Of a stretch of 64,000 nt of DNA, positions 39,803-49,935 are shown piece by piece. The DNA comes from Paracoccus pantotrophus (GTDB lineage: Bacteria > Pseudomonadota > Alphaproteobacteria > Rhodobacterales > Rhodobacteraceae): positions 1,558,501 through 1,622,500 of the forward strand of contig NZ_CP044426.1 in assembly GCF_008824185.1 (NCBI RefSeq), written 5' to 3'. Numbering within the stretch: position 1 is the stretch's first letter; each line of letters opens with the position of its first letter. The notes under the pieces were generated by a model that saw only the letters and a program-made list of their open reading frames with translations, made no database searches and was not told where the DNA came from. The position numbers were made by a program, and so were the translations under genes.

Positions 39803-40860
39803 TTAGTCCGGGTCATATCCGGCGGGCTCGAAGTAGTTCCGGCATTCCTCGGGGGTGAAGGCGGATAGACAGTCGGCGACGGCTGACCAGAGATCGTCAA
39901 CGGTTCTGGCAGCGACCTTTCTGAGCAGTGCCTTGAGCTTGGAGAAAGCCATCTCGATGGGGTTGAAGTCCGGCGAGTATGGCGGGCGGAACAGGAGCCG
40001 TGCTCCAACTTTTTCGATGGCGTCGCGCACGCCGCTGATCTTGTGGGCGGGCAGATTATCCATGACCACGACGTCACCGGGGCGCAGCTCTGGTGCGAGC
40101 ACCTGCTCGGCATAGGCGAGGAAGGCTGGTCCGTTCATTGGCCCATCGAGCAGAGCATCGGTGCCGCCATGCCAGATAGCCGCAGGCCTGCGGTAAAGGT
40201 GGTGGTCTTCCAATGTCCGTGTGGAATGGGCGCCCGGCATCGCTCGCCACATGGCGCTCGTCCTCGCAGCCGCGCCATCTTCGTGGATGCCGCGGTCTCA
40301 TCGATGAAGATGAGCCTCTCGGGATCGAGATCGAGCTGGCCGTCGAACCAGGCTATGCGGCGGCGCAAGACATCGGGACGCTGCTGCTCTGAGGTATGCG
40401 CCGTCTTTTTTTGGCCGTCTTTTTTTGAATGTGATGCCGCGCCGGTCAAGAAACAGCCAGACCGTCGAGGGCGCCACCCGCACGCCGCGCTCGCCAGCAA
40501 GGCGCTCGCCGATCTCAGCAAGAGTGATGTCCGGTGTCTTCTCGATGAGGCCCGGAATGAAGGCCGCGTGCGTATCAAGCTTCGAGCGCGACGGCTGTCC
40601 CTGCTTGCGCGCTTCCATCTCGCCGGTCTCGCGATAGCGGCGATACCAGGCCCCGGCCGTCGAGATGCCGATGCGGAAGCGTCGTGCCGCCTCCCGCGTC
40701 GAAACCCCATCTTCGATCGCTGCAATTACCCGACCGCGAAGGTCTCCGCTCAGGCTCCTCGTCTCAGGCTCCTCGTCATCATCTCCTCCTGGCAAATCAC
40801 AGGAGCAGTGAATCAGACATTGTTCATCGCGTGAATCCTCAAAGCGACCCGGTGTTCGTC
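39785..40860 (-). mobile_element. IS630-family insertion sequence, defective (ends approximate)
   Basis: The element is defined by the broken transposase gene at 39803-40795. Members insert at TA and have short terminal inverted repeats. GGATTC occurs near both ends (about 39794 and, in inverse, about 40836), but a convincing pair of terminal repeats could not be fixed, so both limits are estimates. It abuts the IS5-family element, giving two unrelated insertions side by side. Confidence 0.6.
39803..40795 (-). pseudogene. IS630-family transposase, two frameshifting insertions
   Basis: The N-terminal part (from 40795) has the helix-turn-helix pair (SGDLRGRVIAAIEDGVSTRE, IGISTAGAWYRRYRETGEME). 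The DDE part reads [18 protein letters not shown], then [11 protein letters not shown], then [20 protein letters not shown] and ends FEPAGYDPD. These pieces lie in three frames. The first shift is a 14-bp tandem duplication (40401-40414 repeated at 40415-40428, each with seven T). The second is two extra bases near 40148, in the codons for GMAAPML. Removing both restores one continuous transposase with all three acidic residues. The copy is therefore probably unable to move by itself. Confidence 0.85.
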
Positions 40861-40869
40861 AAATTTGCT

Positions 40870-41707
40870 CTAGGGTCAGGATGCATTGATTTTCAGTGTG
40901 CTACGTGATTCACGGCTCGGAAAACGGAGCGGTGACATGAGCGACCTGTACTGGCTGACCGACGAGCAGATGACCAAGCTTGCCCCTTTCTTCCCGAAGT
41001 CGCACGGCAAGCCACGCGTCGATGACAAGCGTGTTCTAAGCGGGATTATCTTCATCAATCGCAATGGTTTGCGCTGGCGAGATGCCCCCAGGGAGTATGG
41101 GCCGCACAAGACGCTCTACAGCCGGTGGAAGCGTTGGAGCGAGAAAGGCATTTTCGCCAGGATGATGATCGGGCTGGCCGCCGACCACGGCGAGGAAAAG
41201 ACCGTGATGATCGACGCGACCTATCTGAAAGCGCACCGCACCGCGACCAGCTTGGCCGTGAAAAAGGGGGGCGTGGACGCCTCGTCGGCCGGACCAAGGG
41301 CGGCATGAACACGAAGCTGCATGCCATCTGTGACAGCCAGGGCCGACCGCTCGACCTGTTCGTCACCGCAGGGCAGGTCAGCGACTACATCGGGGCGCGG
41401 GCGTTGCTCAGCAGCCTCCCAAAGGTCGATTGGCTGCTCGGGGATCGCGGCTATGACGCCGACTGGTTCCGGGAAGCCTTGCAGGACAAGGGGATACGAG
41501 CCTGCATCCCCGGCCGAAAGCAGCGCAAGACACCGGTCAAATACGACAAGCGCCGATACAAGCGGCGCAACCGCATCGAGATCATGTTTGGCAGGCTCAA
41601 GGACTGGCGGCGCGTGGCAACCCGATACGACAGATGCCCGAAGGTCTTCCTCTCGGCCATCGCGCTCGCGGCAACCGTCATTTATTGGTTATGAATCCTG
41701 ACCCTAG
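40870..41707 (+). mobile_element. IS5-family (IS427 group) insertion sequence with CTAG target duplication
   Basis: The ends 40870-40882 (CTAGGGTCAGGAT) and 41695-41707 are perfect 13-bp inverse copies, and similarity continues for a few more bases. Taking CTAG as duplicated target, the element itself spans 40874-41703, 830 bp, the usual size for this group. It carries one two-phase transposase gene. The right-hand CTAG contains the stop codon of the chorismate mutase gene, so the insertion leaves that gene intact. Confidence 0.85.
40937..41694 (+). CDS. IS5-family transposase made by -1 frameshifting (orfA/orfB)
   Basis: The first phase (40937-41308) begins MSDLYWLTDEQMTKLAPFFP and holds the N-terminal DUF4096 region and the first catalytic aspartate (VMIDATYLKAHRT). 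At AAAAAGGGGGG (41261-41271) a -1 slip moves into the second phase, which continues GRLVGRTKGGMNTKLHA, the second aspartate LLGDRGYDADWF, and the glutamate block RRNRIEIMFGRLKDWRRVATRYD. The slip site of A and G runs is the usual programmed frameshift point of this group, so the gene is likely functional. Without the slip the product ends after about 123 residues. Confidence 0.87.
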
Positions 41708-42021
41708 TCGCGGCGGGGCTGGGACAGCAGCCGGTCTTCCTGGGCGATGAAATGCTCCATCATCACGCGCCACAGCCGCTCGGCCAGATCCGGGTCCAGC
41801 CCCTGCTCAGCGGCGAGACGGCGGGCATTGGCGGCGACCTCCTCGACGCGGCTGTCGATGCGGGCCGGCAGGTTCTCGCGCGCCTTGATCCGCGCCGCCT
41901 CGTCGATCAGCGCCGAGCGTTCGGCCAGCAAGGCCACCAGCCGCGCATCCAGCGCGTCGATGCGCGCGCGCAGATCGGGCATGGCGGAATTCGGGGGCAG
42001 TTCGGGTTCGGATCGGCTCAT
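41704..42021 (-). CDS. chorismate mutase (AroQ type)
   Basis: The 105-residue protein is an all-helical AroQ-fold chorismate mutase, which converts chorismate to prephenate for phenylalanine and tyrosine. MPDLRARIDALDARLVALLAERSALIDEAARIK carries the first conserved arginine and the second-helix arginine, and K near the end of that stretch. The DSRVEEV block and a C-terminal EHFIAQEDRLL complete the fold. The ATG at 42021 was chosen; upstream in-frame codons are not conserved. The TAG stop is read from the CTAG target duplicate of the adjacent IS5 element, so the insertion sits exactly at the gene end. Confidence 0.8.
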   Translation of the reverse strand: MSRSEPELPPNSAMPDLRARIDALDARLVALLAERSALIDEAARIKARENLPARIDSRVEEVAANARRLAAEQGLDPDLAERLWRVMMEHFIAQEDRLLSQPRRD

Positions 42022-42370
42022 GCCCGACCCATGCCCTGCCCGGCACGCCGGTGCAAGCCCCAGCTGTGGCGAATGTGCTGCTGGCATAGACAGATTTTCG
42101 CCAGCCCCGGAACGGCACGACGGGAATCGGGATTGCGTCTTCAAATTGAGCCCTAGGCATGGCCCCGCGCATTGCGACTGGCCAACGGGTGAAGGCGGCG
42201 GGCTTCGGGATCAAGCTGGGGCCAAGCTGGGGGTTCGGCCCGGGACTGCCGCTTGGCGCCGCCGCGCTTCTGCCGCCCTGAACGTCCGCGCAGCGTTCAG
42301 GCCGAGCCCTTGCGCGCATGAAAACCCCCGGAGCGATGGCGCCGGGGGTTTCCCTGTATCGATCGTCGGA
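42022..42370. other. intergenic region between ftsH and chorismate mutase genes
   Basis: Apart from the ftsH terminator at 42322-42351, I see no gene or repeat in this 349-bp region. Its GC content is slightly lower around 42100-42150. It should hold the promoter of the chorismate mutase gene, but no clear -35/-10 pair was found. Confidence 0.5.
42322..42351 (-). terminator. intrinsic terminator of the tol-pal-ftsH operon
   Basis: AAACCCCCGG (42322-42331) pairs perfectly with CCGGGGGTTT (42342-42351) over a 10-base loop. Read on the minus strand the stem is followed by TTTT, 20 bp after the ftsH stop. Confidence 0.85.
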
Positions 42371-44275
42371 TCACCCCTGCGGCTGGGGAGCCGCATCCGG
42401 CGTGGGCTTGACGGCACCCGCCCGCGGAATCGCGCTGACCGAGGGGATCGAGGAGCCGGGCGCATCATCGTCGCCGCCCAGCGGCTCGCCCCGGATCACC
42501 CGGCCGATATCCTCGCCGGTCAGGGTCTCGTATTCTAGGAGCCCCTTGGCCAGCCGCTCGAACTCCTCCTGCTTCTCGGTCAGGATGCGATAGGCTTCGC
42601 GATAGCCTTCCTCGATCAGGTCGTGGACCTCCTTCTCGATCAACTCCTTGGTCGCCGCCGAGACCGAGAAACCGCCGGTATTGCCGGAATAGCCCTCATG
42701 CGCCTCGGCATAGTCGATGTTGCCGACCTTGTCGGACATGCCCCAGCGCATCACCATGGCGCGCGCCAGCTGGCTGGCCTGCTGGATGTCGCCGGCCGGG
42801 CCGTTCGACACCCCTTCCTCGCCATATTTGATGATCTCGGCCGCCTTGCCGGCCATGGTCATGGCGAGCTTCTGCTTGGCCTCGTCCTTGTGATAGTTCA
42901 GCCGGTCCATCTCGGGCAGCGACACCACCATGCCGAGCGCGCCGCCGCGCGGGATGATCGTCGCCTTGTAGACCGGATCGCATTTCGGCAGCGAAAGGCC
43001 GACGATGGCGTGGCCGGCCTCGTGATAGGCGGTCTTTTCCTTCTGCTCGGGGGTCAGGACCATGCTGCGGCGCTCGACGCCCAGCATGACCTTGTCCTTG
43101 GCGTTCTCGAAATCCTCCATGGTCACGAAGCGTCGGCCGATGCGCGCGGCCATCAGCGCGGCTTCGTTCACCAGGTTCATCAGATCGGCGCCGGAAAAGC
43201 CCGGCGTGCCGCGGGCGATGATGCGCAGGTCCACGTCGGGGCCTACCGGCACCTTGCGCGAATGCACGCCGAGGATCTTTTCGCGGCCCTTGATATCGGG
43301 GTTCGGCACATAGATCTGGCGGTCGAAGCGGCCGGGACGCAGCAGCGCCGGGTCCAGCACGTCCTTGCGGTTGGTGGCGGCGATGATGATGACGCCCTCA
43401 TTGGCATCGAAGCCGTCCATTTCCACCAGCAGCTGGTTCAGGGTCTGCTCGCGCTCGTCATTGCCGCCGCCGATGCCGACGCCGCGGGCGCGGCCGACCG
43501 CGTCAATCTCGTCGATGAAGACGATGCAGGGGGCGGATTTCTTGGCCTGCTCGAACATGTCGCGGACGCGGCTGGCGCCGACGCCGACGAACATCTCGAC
43601 GAAATCCGAGCCGGAGATGGTGAAGAAGGGCACCCCCGCCTCGCCTGCGATGGCGCGGGCGAGCAGCGTCTTGCCGGTGCCGGGCGGGCCGACCAGCAGC
43701 GCGCCTTTCGGGATCTTGCCGCCCAGGCGGCTGAATTTCTGCGGGTTGCGCAGGAATTCGACGATCTCCTCCAACTCTTCCTTGGCCTCGTCGATGCCGG
43801 CCACGTCGTCGAAGGTCACGCGGCCGTGCTTTTCGGTCAAGAGCTTGGCGCGCGACTTGCCGAAGCCCATGGCCCCGCCCTTGCCGCCGCCCTGCATCCG
43901 GTTCATGAAGAAGATCCAGACACCGATCAGCAGGATGAAGGGCAGCCAGACGCCCAAGAGCGACATGAAGCCCGATTGCTGCTGCCGCTCGACCTTGACG
44001 TCGACGCCCCTGTCGATCAGCCGGTTCGCGAGTTCCTCGCCCTGCGGCCGGACGGTGGCGAACTGCTTGCCGTCCTTGTCGGTGATGCCGACATTCTCGC
44101 CATCTATGGTGACGGCAGAGATCTCGTCCTTTTCCACCCGCTGGATGAAGTCGGAATAGCTGATCTGGCGGCTGTTCATCTGGGCCGATCCGTCGCTGAA
44201 CAGGTTGAACAGGGCCAGGATCATCAGAAACAGCACCACCCAGAAGGCGATATTGCGCGCATTGCCCAAGGGCAT
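42371..44275 (-). CDS. ftsH: ATP-dependent zinc metalloprotease FtsH
   Basis: FtsH is an inner-membrane AAA+ protease that removes misfolded membrane proteins and regulatory targets. The 634-residue protein has two N-terminal membrane helices flanking a periplasmic domain. The AAA module follows ([34 protein letters not shown], second region of homology [11 protein letters not shown]), then the zinc site HEAGH in the M41 domain. The C-terminal tail is Gly/Pro-rich. GGAGGA immediately precedes the ATG. It ends the Tol-Pal operon, after tilS, an order common in alphaproteobacteria. Confidence 0.97.
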   Translation of the reverse strand: MPLGNARNIAFWVVLFLMILALFNLFSDGSAQMNSRQISYSDFIQRVEKDEISAVTIDGENVGITDKDGKQFATVRPQGEELANRLIDRGVDVKVERQQQSGFMSLLGVWLPFILLIGVWIFFMNRMQGGGKGGAMGFGKSRAKLLTEKHGRVTFDDVAGIDEAKEELEEIVEFLRNPQKFSRLGGKIPKGALLVGPPGTGKTLLARAIAGEAGVPFFTISGSDFVEMFVGVGASRVRDMFEQAKKSAPCIVFIDEIDAVGRARGVGIGGGNDEREQTLNQLLVEMDGFDANEGVIIIAATNRKDVLDPALLRPGRFDRQIYVPNPDIKGREKILGVHSRKVPVGPDVDLRIIARGTPGFSGADLMNLVNEAALMAARIGRRFVTMEDFENAKDKVMLGVERRSMVLTPEQKEKTAYHEAGHAIVGLSLPKCDPVYKATIIPRGGALGMVVSLPEMDRLNYHKDEAKQKLAMTMAGKAAEIIKYGEEGVSNGPAGDIQQASQLARAMVMRWGMSDKVGNIDYAEAHEGYSGNTGGFSVSAATKELIEKEVHDLIEEGYREAYRILTEKQEEFERLAKGLLEYETLTGEDIGRVIRGEPLGGDDDAPGSSIPSVSAIPRAGAVKPTPDAAPQPQG

Positions 44276-44329
44276 GTCCTCCGCGGGTAAACAGGCTTCC
44301 GCCTGAAAATAGGGATTCCGGCGTCAGGT

Positions 44330-45559
44330 TCAATGCGTATAGAGCAAGGCGCGGAATTCTGGCAGCCCGCGCAGCGGCTTTGCGCCGTAATCCGGCACCG
44401 GGCGCAGCGCCGGCGCGGCGACCAGCCTCTCGCCCGCCCAGATGCCGGGGCTGGATGCCGCCTCGTCCCGCGTCAGCCCGGCGCCGCGCCAGTCCAGACC
44501 CGGCAGGGGCGCATGGCCAAGGGCGCGCACCTGCTGGCCGGCGCGCAGGCCGGCGACTTGCCAGCGCCGATCCCAGATCGCATCAGCCCCTTCGGCGGCG
44601 GGGCTGCGGGCGGCGGCGGCCGGTTCGCGGACCAGCCGCAGGAAGCCGCCGCCCGGCTCGGCGATGACGCCTTCGAGCGTCAACCGGCCACCGGCTTCCA
44701 GGGCCGCCAGCGCGTGCAGCACTGCCTCGCGCCGGGGCGGATAGGCGGCACAGGAGACGAAGCGCAGCCCGGCGACAAGAAGCCGCCGCCGGATCTCCAG
44801 CGGCGCGGCGCGAAAGGCGTCCAGCGGCAGCGCCAGCGATCCGGCGCGGCTTTGCGCGCCCTCGGCCACCCGCGAGGCAAAGTCGCACAATGCTTCCCGC
44901 GCCATGGCGAGATTCGCCGCCGATTGCGCCAGCTGCCGCATCGGCAGGTCCAGCGCGGCGATGGTCTTGCGCACCCGCACCCGCTCGAAGCCCTCGTTCT
45001 CGTTGGAAGGGTCGTCGGCCCAGCCGAGCCCGCGCGCCGCGAGCCATTGCCGCAACTCGGCCCGGCCGACCTCCAGCAGGGGGCGCAGCCAAAAGACGCC
45101 CAAGGCCTCGCGCGCTGGGGCCATGGCGGACAGCCCATCCACGCCGGCGCCGCGGTTCAGGCGCATCAGCAAGGTCTCGGCCTGATCGTCCAGCGTATGA
45201 CCCAGCAGCACGGCGGACAGGCCGTTCCGCCCGGCCCAATCGGCCAGCAAGCGCAGCCGCGCCTCGCGCGCGGCGGCCATCAGGTTGCCGCCATCCCGAC
45301 GGGTCCAGCGCAGGGTTTCATGGGGAATGCCCAGGGCCGCGGCTGCCTGCCCGGCCGCCTGCGCCTCCTCGGCCGAGCCGGGGCGCAGCCCGTGATCGAC
45401 CGTCGCCGCCATGAGGCGCGCGCCGCCCCAGCCATGAGCCAGATGCATCAGGGCAATGGAATCGCCGCCCCCCGACAGGGCGATGCCAAGCGCAGAGCGG
45501 GTGCCGGCCAGGCGATCCAGCGCGGCATGGACCCGCGCCGCGACCGGCTCAGCCGTCAT
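44330..45559 (-). CDS. tilS: tRNA(Ile)-lysidine synthase
   Basis: TilS attaches lysine to C34 of tRNA-Ile(CAU), changing its codon from AUG to AUA and making it a substrate for isoleucyl-tRNA synthetase. The 409-residue protein has the PP-loop ALSGGGDSIALMHL near residue 30 and the LLGHTLDDQAETLLMRL block. The DDPSNENEGFERVRVR segment is the usual substrate loop. The start at 45559 overlaps the cpoB end by 11 bp. Upstream in-frame sequence lies within cpoB and is not conserved. Confidence 0.92.
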   Translation of the reverse strand: MTAEPVAARVHAALDRLAGTRSALGIALSGGGDSIALMHLAHGWGGARLMAATVDHGLRPGSAEEAQAAGQAAAALGIPHETLRWTRRDGGNLMAAAREARLRLLADWAGRNGLSAVLLGHTLDDQAETLLMRLNRGAGVDGLSAMAPAREALGVFWLRPLLEVGRAELRQWLAARGLGWADDPSNENEGFERVRVRKTIAALDLPMRQLAQSAANLAMAREALCDFASRVAEGAQSRAGSLALPLDAFRAAPLEIRRRLLVAGLRFVSCAAYPPRREAVLHALAALEAGGRLTLEGVIAEPGGGFLRLVREPAAAARSPAAEGADAIWDRRWQVAGLRAGQQVRALGHAPLPGLDWRGAGLTRDEAASSPGIWAGERLVAAPALRPVPDYGAKPLRGLPEFRALLYTH

Positions 45560-46469
45560 CCGCCAGATCCGCCGCGGCCTCGGGATCCAGCTCCTCGCCC
45601 AGTTCCTCGGCCGGGGCGTCGCAGCCGGTCTCGGCGATGCGCCGCTCGGCCTCGGCGGCCTGCGGAACGCCGGGAAAGCGGGCGACGATCTCCTGAAGGT
45701 AATAGCAGCCTTCCTGCGGGCCGGCCTTGGCCGACATGGCCCGCGACAGGCCCAGCAGCGCATCCGCCGCCTGCGGCCCGTTCGGATTGGCGGCGAAGCT
45801 TTCCAGCCAGGCCATCCCTGCGCCTTCCAGATCGCCTGCGGAATCCAGCGCCGCCCCGCGCAGGAACAGCGCCTCGGCGGTCAGCGGGCCGCCAGCATGG
45901 GTTTGGGCAATGGCCGCGAAGAGTTCCGCAGCGCGGTGAAAGTCACCTTGACCGAGCACCTCCCGGGCCCGGTCGAAATCGGCCTTTTCCGCCGCCGTCG
46001 CGGCAGCCCCGGCCGAGGGGGTCTTGGATTGCGTCAACGCGCCCCGCTGGTCCGAAGGCGGCAAGGGCGTCGATCCGCCCTGCTCGCCCAGCGTCGGCGT
46101 GGTCAGGCTGCCCAGGTCGCAGCCCTCTTCCATCTCGCACAGGCGGAACTCGATGTCGCCGATGCGGGTGGTGCCGTCGCGGACGATACGGTCGATGCGG
46201 TTCTGCAATTGCTCGGTCTGGCCGGTCAGCTGCGCCAACCGCGCCTCCATCGCGTTCATGCGGTCGATGGCGCTGTCGCCGCCCGCCGCGGCGAAGCCCG
46301 CCGGGCCCGAGGCGACAAGCTGCGCGCGCAGGCTTTGCAGATCGGCCGAAAGCTGGGACAGTTCGGCCCGGATGTCGGCCAGGGTCCGCGCGTCCTGCGC
46401 CGCCGCGGGCAAGGCCGCCAGCGCGAAACCGGCGGCCAGAAGCAGCCCCCTGAAACCCGGGACCGCCAT
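45549..46469 (-). CDS. cpoB: Tol-Pal accessory protein CpoB (YbgF)
   Basis: CpoB is a periplasmic partner of TolA that coordinates peptidoglycan synthesis with outer-membrane constriction. The 306-residue product has a signal peptide (MAVPGFRGLLLAAGFALAAL, cut after AAAQ). A coiled-coil region follows (LADIRAELSQLSADLQSLRA, MEARLAQLTGQTEQLQNRID), then an Ala-rich linker and TPR repeats from about residue 160. Its ATG overlaps the pal stop by one base. The C-terminus overlaps tilS by 11 bp. Confidence 0.9.
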   Translation of the reverse strand: MAVPGFRGLLLAAGFALAALPAAAQDARTLADIRAELSQLSADLQSLRAQLVASGPAGFAAAGGDSAIDRMNAMEARLAQLTGQTEQLQNRIDRIVRDGTTRIGDIEFRLCEMEEGCDLGSLTTPTLGEQGGSTPLPPSDQRGALTQSKTPSAGAAATAAEKADFDRAREVLGQGDFHRAAELFAAIAQTHAGGPLTAEALFLRGAALDSAGDLEGAGMAWLESFAANPNGPQAADALLGLSRAMSAKAGPQEGCYYLQEIVARFPGVPQAAEAERRIAETGCDAPAEELGEELDPEAAADLADDG

Positions 46470-46978
46470 CACATGCCCGCCCCAGGGCTGACCACGGTCA
46501 CGGCGCGGCGGTTCTTGGTAAAGCATTCCTCGGTCGAGCAGATCGCCAGCGGGCGTTCCTTGCCATAGCTGACGGTGCGCAGCCGGCCCGGCGCGATGCC
46601 TTGCGAGATCAGGTATTCTTGCACCGAATTGGCCCGCCGCGCACCCAGCGCGAGGTTGTATTCGCGGGTGCCCTGCTCATCGGCATGGCCTTCGATCACG
46701 GCCGAGAAACCCCGGTTCTGGTTCAGCCAGCCGGCCTGGTTGGCCAGGATCACCCGCGCCTCGGGCGTCAGGGTAGACTGGTCGAGCGGAAACAGGACGG
46801 TATCGCCGACGCTGGCCTTGAAATATTCCGCCGTGCCCGGCAGCGCGCTGGCGCCCACCCCGCCAAGGCCGCCCGCCCCGGCATAGGGATCGCGAACCTG
46901 CATGTCCTGCGCCGGCCGGGCGCAGGCCGCCAGCGCGAGAACGGCGCCGATCGCGGCAATTTTAATGAAAGTTTTCAT
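46469..46978 (-). CDS. pal: peptidoglycan-associated lipoprotein Pal
   Basis: Pal anchors the outer membrane to peptidoglycan and binds TolB. The 169-residue precursor has a lipoprotein signal MKTFIKIAAIGAVLALAAC with the lipidated cysteine at 19, and an OmpA-like domain with VIEGHADEQGTREYNLALG and RRANSVQEYL. Two starts are possible: 46978, used here because the signal peptide begins there, and 46990, which adds MDRI and has 10 bp to the tolB stop. Neither ribosome site is strong. The stop overlaps cpoB by one base. Confidence 0.93.
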   Translation of the reverse strand: MKTFIKIAAIGAVLALAACARPAQDMQVRDPYAGAGGLGGVGASALPGTAEYFKASVGDTVLFPLDQSTLTPEARVILANQAGWLNQNRGFSAVIEGHADEQGTREYNLALGARRANSVQEYLISQGIAPGRLRTVSYGKERPLAICSTEECFTKNRRAVTVVSPGAGM

Positions 46979-47000
46979 AATCCTGTCCATTTCACGCGCT

Positions 47001-48329
47001 TCAGGGCAGCAGCGGGCCCCAATCGGGGTCCGAGGCTGCGCCATTGACCTTGACCGGGCGCATGTTGCGCCCCGTGATATCCACCGAATGCAGGCGCGGC
47101 TGGCCGTCGCCGCCCGGCGTCACCCGCGTGAACATCACGACGCGGCCATTGGGGGCCCAAGTCGGCCCCTCGTCAAGGAACGATTCCGTCAGCATTTTCT
47201 CTTCCGAGCCATCGGTGCGCATGACGCCGATGTGGAACTTGCCGCCGACCTGCCGGGTAAAGGCGATCATGTCGCCGCGCGGCGACCAGACCGGCGTGCC
47301 ATAGCGCCCCTCGCCAAAGCTGATCCGCTTCGGCTCGCCGCCATTCGCCCCCATGATATACAGCTGCGGCGTGCCCGAGCGGTCGGATTCAAAGACGATC
47401 TGCCGGCCGTCCGGGCTGTAGCTGGGCGAGGTCTCGATCGAGGGCGCGTTGGTCAGCGCCCGCTGCGCGCCAGTCGCGGCATCCATCTGATAGATGTCGG
47501 TATTGCCGTTCTGCTCCAGCGAATAGACGATCCACCGCCCATCGGGCGAGAAACGGGGCGAGAAGCTCATCGTGCCCTGCTGGCCCGCGCCCAGCTGGCG
47601 GGTGGCGAGCGAGTTCACGTCCATCATCATCGCCTGCGGAAAGCCGGTGGCATAGCTGGTGTAAAGCAGGCGCGAGCCGTCGGGCGAGAAGCGCGGCTTC
47701 AGGACCAGCGTCGAATCGTCGGTCAGCCATTTCACGTTGGCGCCGTCGTAATCCATGATGCCGATGCGCTTGCGGCGCGCATCCTTGGGGCCGGTTTCCT
47801 GCACGAAGGCGACGCGGCTGTCGAAATACGGCCCCTCGCCCGTCAGCCGCGAATAGACCTGGTCGGCGGCCTTGTGGGCGGCGCGGCGCCAGTTGCCGGT
47901 CGAGGCGTCGAACTGCATGCCGTCGCCCAGCGGCTGGCCGGCAAAGACGTCGAACAGGCGGAACTTGACGACCACCTTGCCACCCTCGACCTTGACCGAG
48001 CCAGTGATCAGCGCCTGGGCGTTGATCGCCTTCCAGTCCTCGTAGGAGACGGGCGCGTCAAAGCTTTCGGGGCGCGCGATATGGGCGCTGGCCGGGATCT
48101 CGCGGAAAAGGCCGGTGCCGGTCAGGTCGGCGGCGATCAGGTTCTGCACCTGCGCCAGGTATTCGCCGGCGCCGCCCTCGTCGTGGAAGCGGGCGATGGC
48201 GAAGGGCATCGGCTCGATCACCCCGTCGGTGATCTCGATCCGCAGCGGCCCGTCCTGCGCCAGGACCGGCGCGGCCAGCCCCAGACCCGCAAGGGCCATC
48301 ACGGAAGTCATCAGGAATTGTCGCAACAT
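47001..48329 (-). CDS. tolB: Tol-Pal translocation protein TolB
   Basis: TolB is a periplasmic protein that shuttles between Pal and TolA. The 442-residue precursor has a signal peptide ([20 protein letters not shown], cut after VLAQ), an N-terminal alpha/beta domain and a six-bladed beta propeller made of WD40-like/PD40 repeats ([40 protein letters not shown]). GAGGGCG lies 8 bp before the ATG at 48329. The gene is 58 bp after tolA in the same direction. Confidence 0.95.
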   Translation of the reverse strand: MLRQFLMTSVMALAGLGLAAPVLAQDGPLRIEITDGVIEPMPFAIARFHDEGGAGEYLAQVQNLIAADLTGTGLFREIPASAHIARPESFDAPVSYEDWKAINAQALITGSVKVEGGKVVVKFRLFDVFAGQPLGDGMQFDASTGNWRRAAHKAADQVYSRLTGEGPYFDSRVAFVQETGPKDARRKRIGIMDYDGANVKWLTDDSTLVLKPRFSPDGSRLLYTSYATGFPQAMMMDVNSLATRQLGAGQQGTMSFSPRFSPDGRWIVYSLEQNGNTDIYQMDAATGAQRALTNAPSIETSPSYSPDGRQIVFESDRSGTPQLYIMGANGGEPKRISFGEGRYGTPVWSPRGDMIAFTRQVGGKFHIGVMRTDGSEEKMLTESFLDEGPTWAPNGRVVMFTRVTPGGDGQPRLHSVDITGRNMRPVKVNGAASDPDWGPLLP

Positions 48330-48387
48330 GAATCGCCCTCGTAAGGTCTTGGTTGCAGGATAGAGTGTTGCGCGCCGGGATGCCATG

Positions 48388-49932
48388 TCACTGGACCCGC
48401 GCGCTGCCGCTGGCGTTGAAGTCGATGATGACATCCTTCCAGCGGTTGTATTTCTCCGGCGGCAGCTTGTAGCCGCCGCGCTCGCACATCAGGATCGCCC
48501 GGCGCGCCGCCTCATAGGCCTGTTTCGCCGCCGCGTCCGAGCTGCCGTCATGGCCGATCATGCGCAGCGAGCCCTTTTCCACCGTCCCGTCCGGCGCCAT
48601 CGAGAACTGCACCGAAACCGTGGTCCGGCTGGCCTCGGTCGAGAGCGAGCCGCGGTTCCAGCATTGCTCGACGGCGACGCGGAAACCGTCCTTCTCGCCC
48701 TGGCTCAGCGGAGGCCCGCTGGCCGCCGCCCCGCCGCCGCCCGAGCCGGCCGAGCCCTGGTCCTGCATCGCCTCGGCCAGCGCGGCCTGCTTGGCCGCCT
48801 CGGCGGCCTTGCGCTCGGCCTCGGCTTGCTCGCGGGCCTTGGCTTCGGCGGCAGCCTTTTCGGCGGCCTTCTTCTCGGCGGCGGCGCGTTCGGCGGCGGC
48901 CTTTTCCTCGGCTTCCTTGCGGGCCTTGGCCTCGGCGGCCTTCCGTTCGGCTTCGGCCTTCTCGGCGGCCGCCTTCTCAGCGGCGGCCTTCTCAGCGGCG
49001 ACCTTTTCGGCAGCCGCTTTCTCGGCTGCGGCGCGGCGTTCGGCCTCGGCCTTGCGCTCGGCGGCACGCTTCTCGGCCGCGGCCTGTTCCGCAGCCACCT
49101 TTTCAGCCGCTTCAGCCGCGGCAAGGCGGCGGGCACGCGCCTCGGCCTCTTCGGCCTTGCGGGCCGCTTCCGCCTCGGCCTGCCGGCGCTCGGCCTCGCG
49201 ACGCTCCTCGCGGGCACGCTCCTCGGCGGCGCGGCGGGCGGCGGCCTCCTCGGCCTTGGCGGCAGAGGCGCGCTCGGCAGCGGCCTCGGCCTGCTGCCGG
49301 GCTAGCAGCTCCTCGCGCTGGCGCGCCGCCGCGGCCGCCTCGCGGCGGGCCTGCACGGCCTCGGCCAGCCCCTCGGGGCGGCCGCGGGGACGCGCCGATT
49401 CGACCGGGGCCAGCGCCGAACGCTGCGGGATCGGCGCCGGCGATTGCGGCTGCGCGGGGTTGCGCGCCGGATCGGGGCGGTCAGAGTTCTGCGGCAATGC
49501 CGCCAACTCGACGGTGTTCTCGGGCTCGGCGGGACGCGGCGCATCGGTCGCCACGGCAACGGGCCGGTTCGGGGTCTGGAAATCCGACAGGTCCGGCCGC
49601 GCCTCGGGCCGCGAGGGGGGCGTGGACAGCCTTGCCGCCTGCGCATCGGGGGCGGGCGGACTGACCGCCTCGACCTCGCCCAGCCGGTTTTCGTCAGCAG
49701 GCGGGCGCGGCTGGGCCGGCGTGGTCGCGGCGGCATCGGAGACCGGCCCGCGCCCGGCAGCGGCGGCGGCCAGCGACTGGAACTCGGCCTCGGACATGGT
49801 CGCGACCTCGGCCATGCGCACCGCCTCCAGCGGCTGCGGCCGGAACAGCGCGCCGCCGACCAGCGCCGCGCCCAGCAGCCCGGCATGGCCGATGCCCGAA
49901 ATCCAGAAGCCGATGCGTTCCGCCCGGTCCAT
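48388..49932 (-). CDS. tolA: cell envelope integrity protein TolA
   Basis: TolA spans the periplasm between TolQR and Pal/TolB. The 514-residue protein has one membrane helix near the N-terminus (about residues 8-28), a Pro-rich segment to about 190 and a very long Ala/Glu/Lys/Arg helix (about 190-390). The C-terminal domain from about 410 contains [20 protein letters not shown] and ends in [15 protein letters not shown]. The repetitive DNA of the helix explains the long opposite-strand open frames seen here. It starts 3 bp after the tolR stop. Confidence 0.93.
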   Translation of the reverse strand: MDRAERIGFWISGIGHAGLLGAALVGGALFRPQPLEAVRMAEVATMSEAEFQSLAAAAAGRGPVSDAAATTPAQPRPPADENRLGEVEAVSPPAPDAQAARLSTPPSRPEARPDLSDFQTPNRPVAVATDAPRPAEPENTVELAALPQNSDRPDPARNPAQPQSPAPIPQRSALAPVESARPRGRPEGLAEAVQARREAAAAARQREELLARQQAEAAAERASAAKAEEAAARRAAEERAREERREAERRQAEAEAARKAEEAEARARRLAAAEAAEKVAAEQAAAEKRAAERKAEAERRAAAEKAAAEKVAAEKAAAEKAAAEKAEAERKAAEAKARKEAEEKAAAERAAAEKKAAEKAAAEAKAREQAEAERKAAEAAKQAALAEAMQDQGSAGSGGGGAAASGPPLSQGEKDGFRVAVEQCWNRGSLSTEASRTTVSVQFSMAPDGTVEKGSLRMIGHDGSSDAAAKQAYEAARRAILMCERGGYKLPPEKYNRWKDVIIDFNASGSARVQ

Positions 49933-49935
49933 GGC

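Noticed and set aside
39785..40860. Terminal inverted repeats for the IS630 element
   Set aside because: GGATTC-like matches near both ends are too short and not at consistent distances; exact ends were not claimed.
48705..49400. Strongly repetitive sequence that could be mistaken for a tandem-repeat array or CRISPR
   Set aside because: It encodes the Ala/Glu/Lys helix of TolA; units are codon-based, not evenly spaced, and no cas genes are present.
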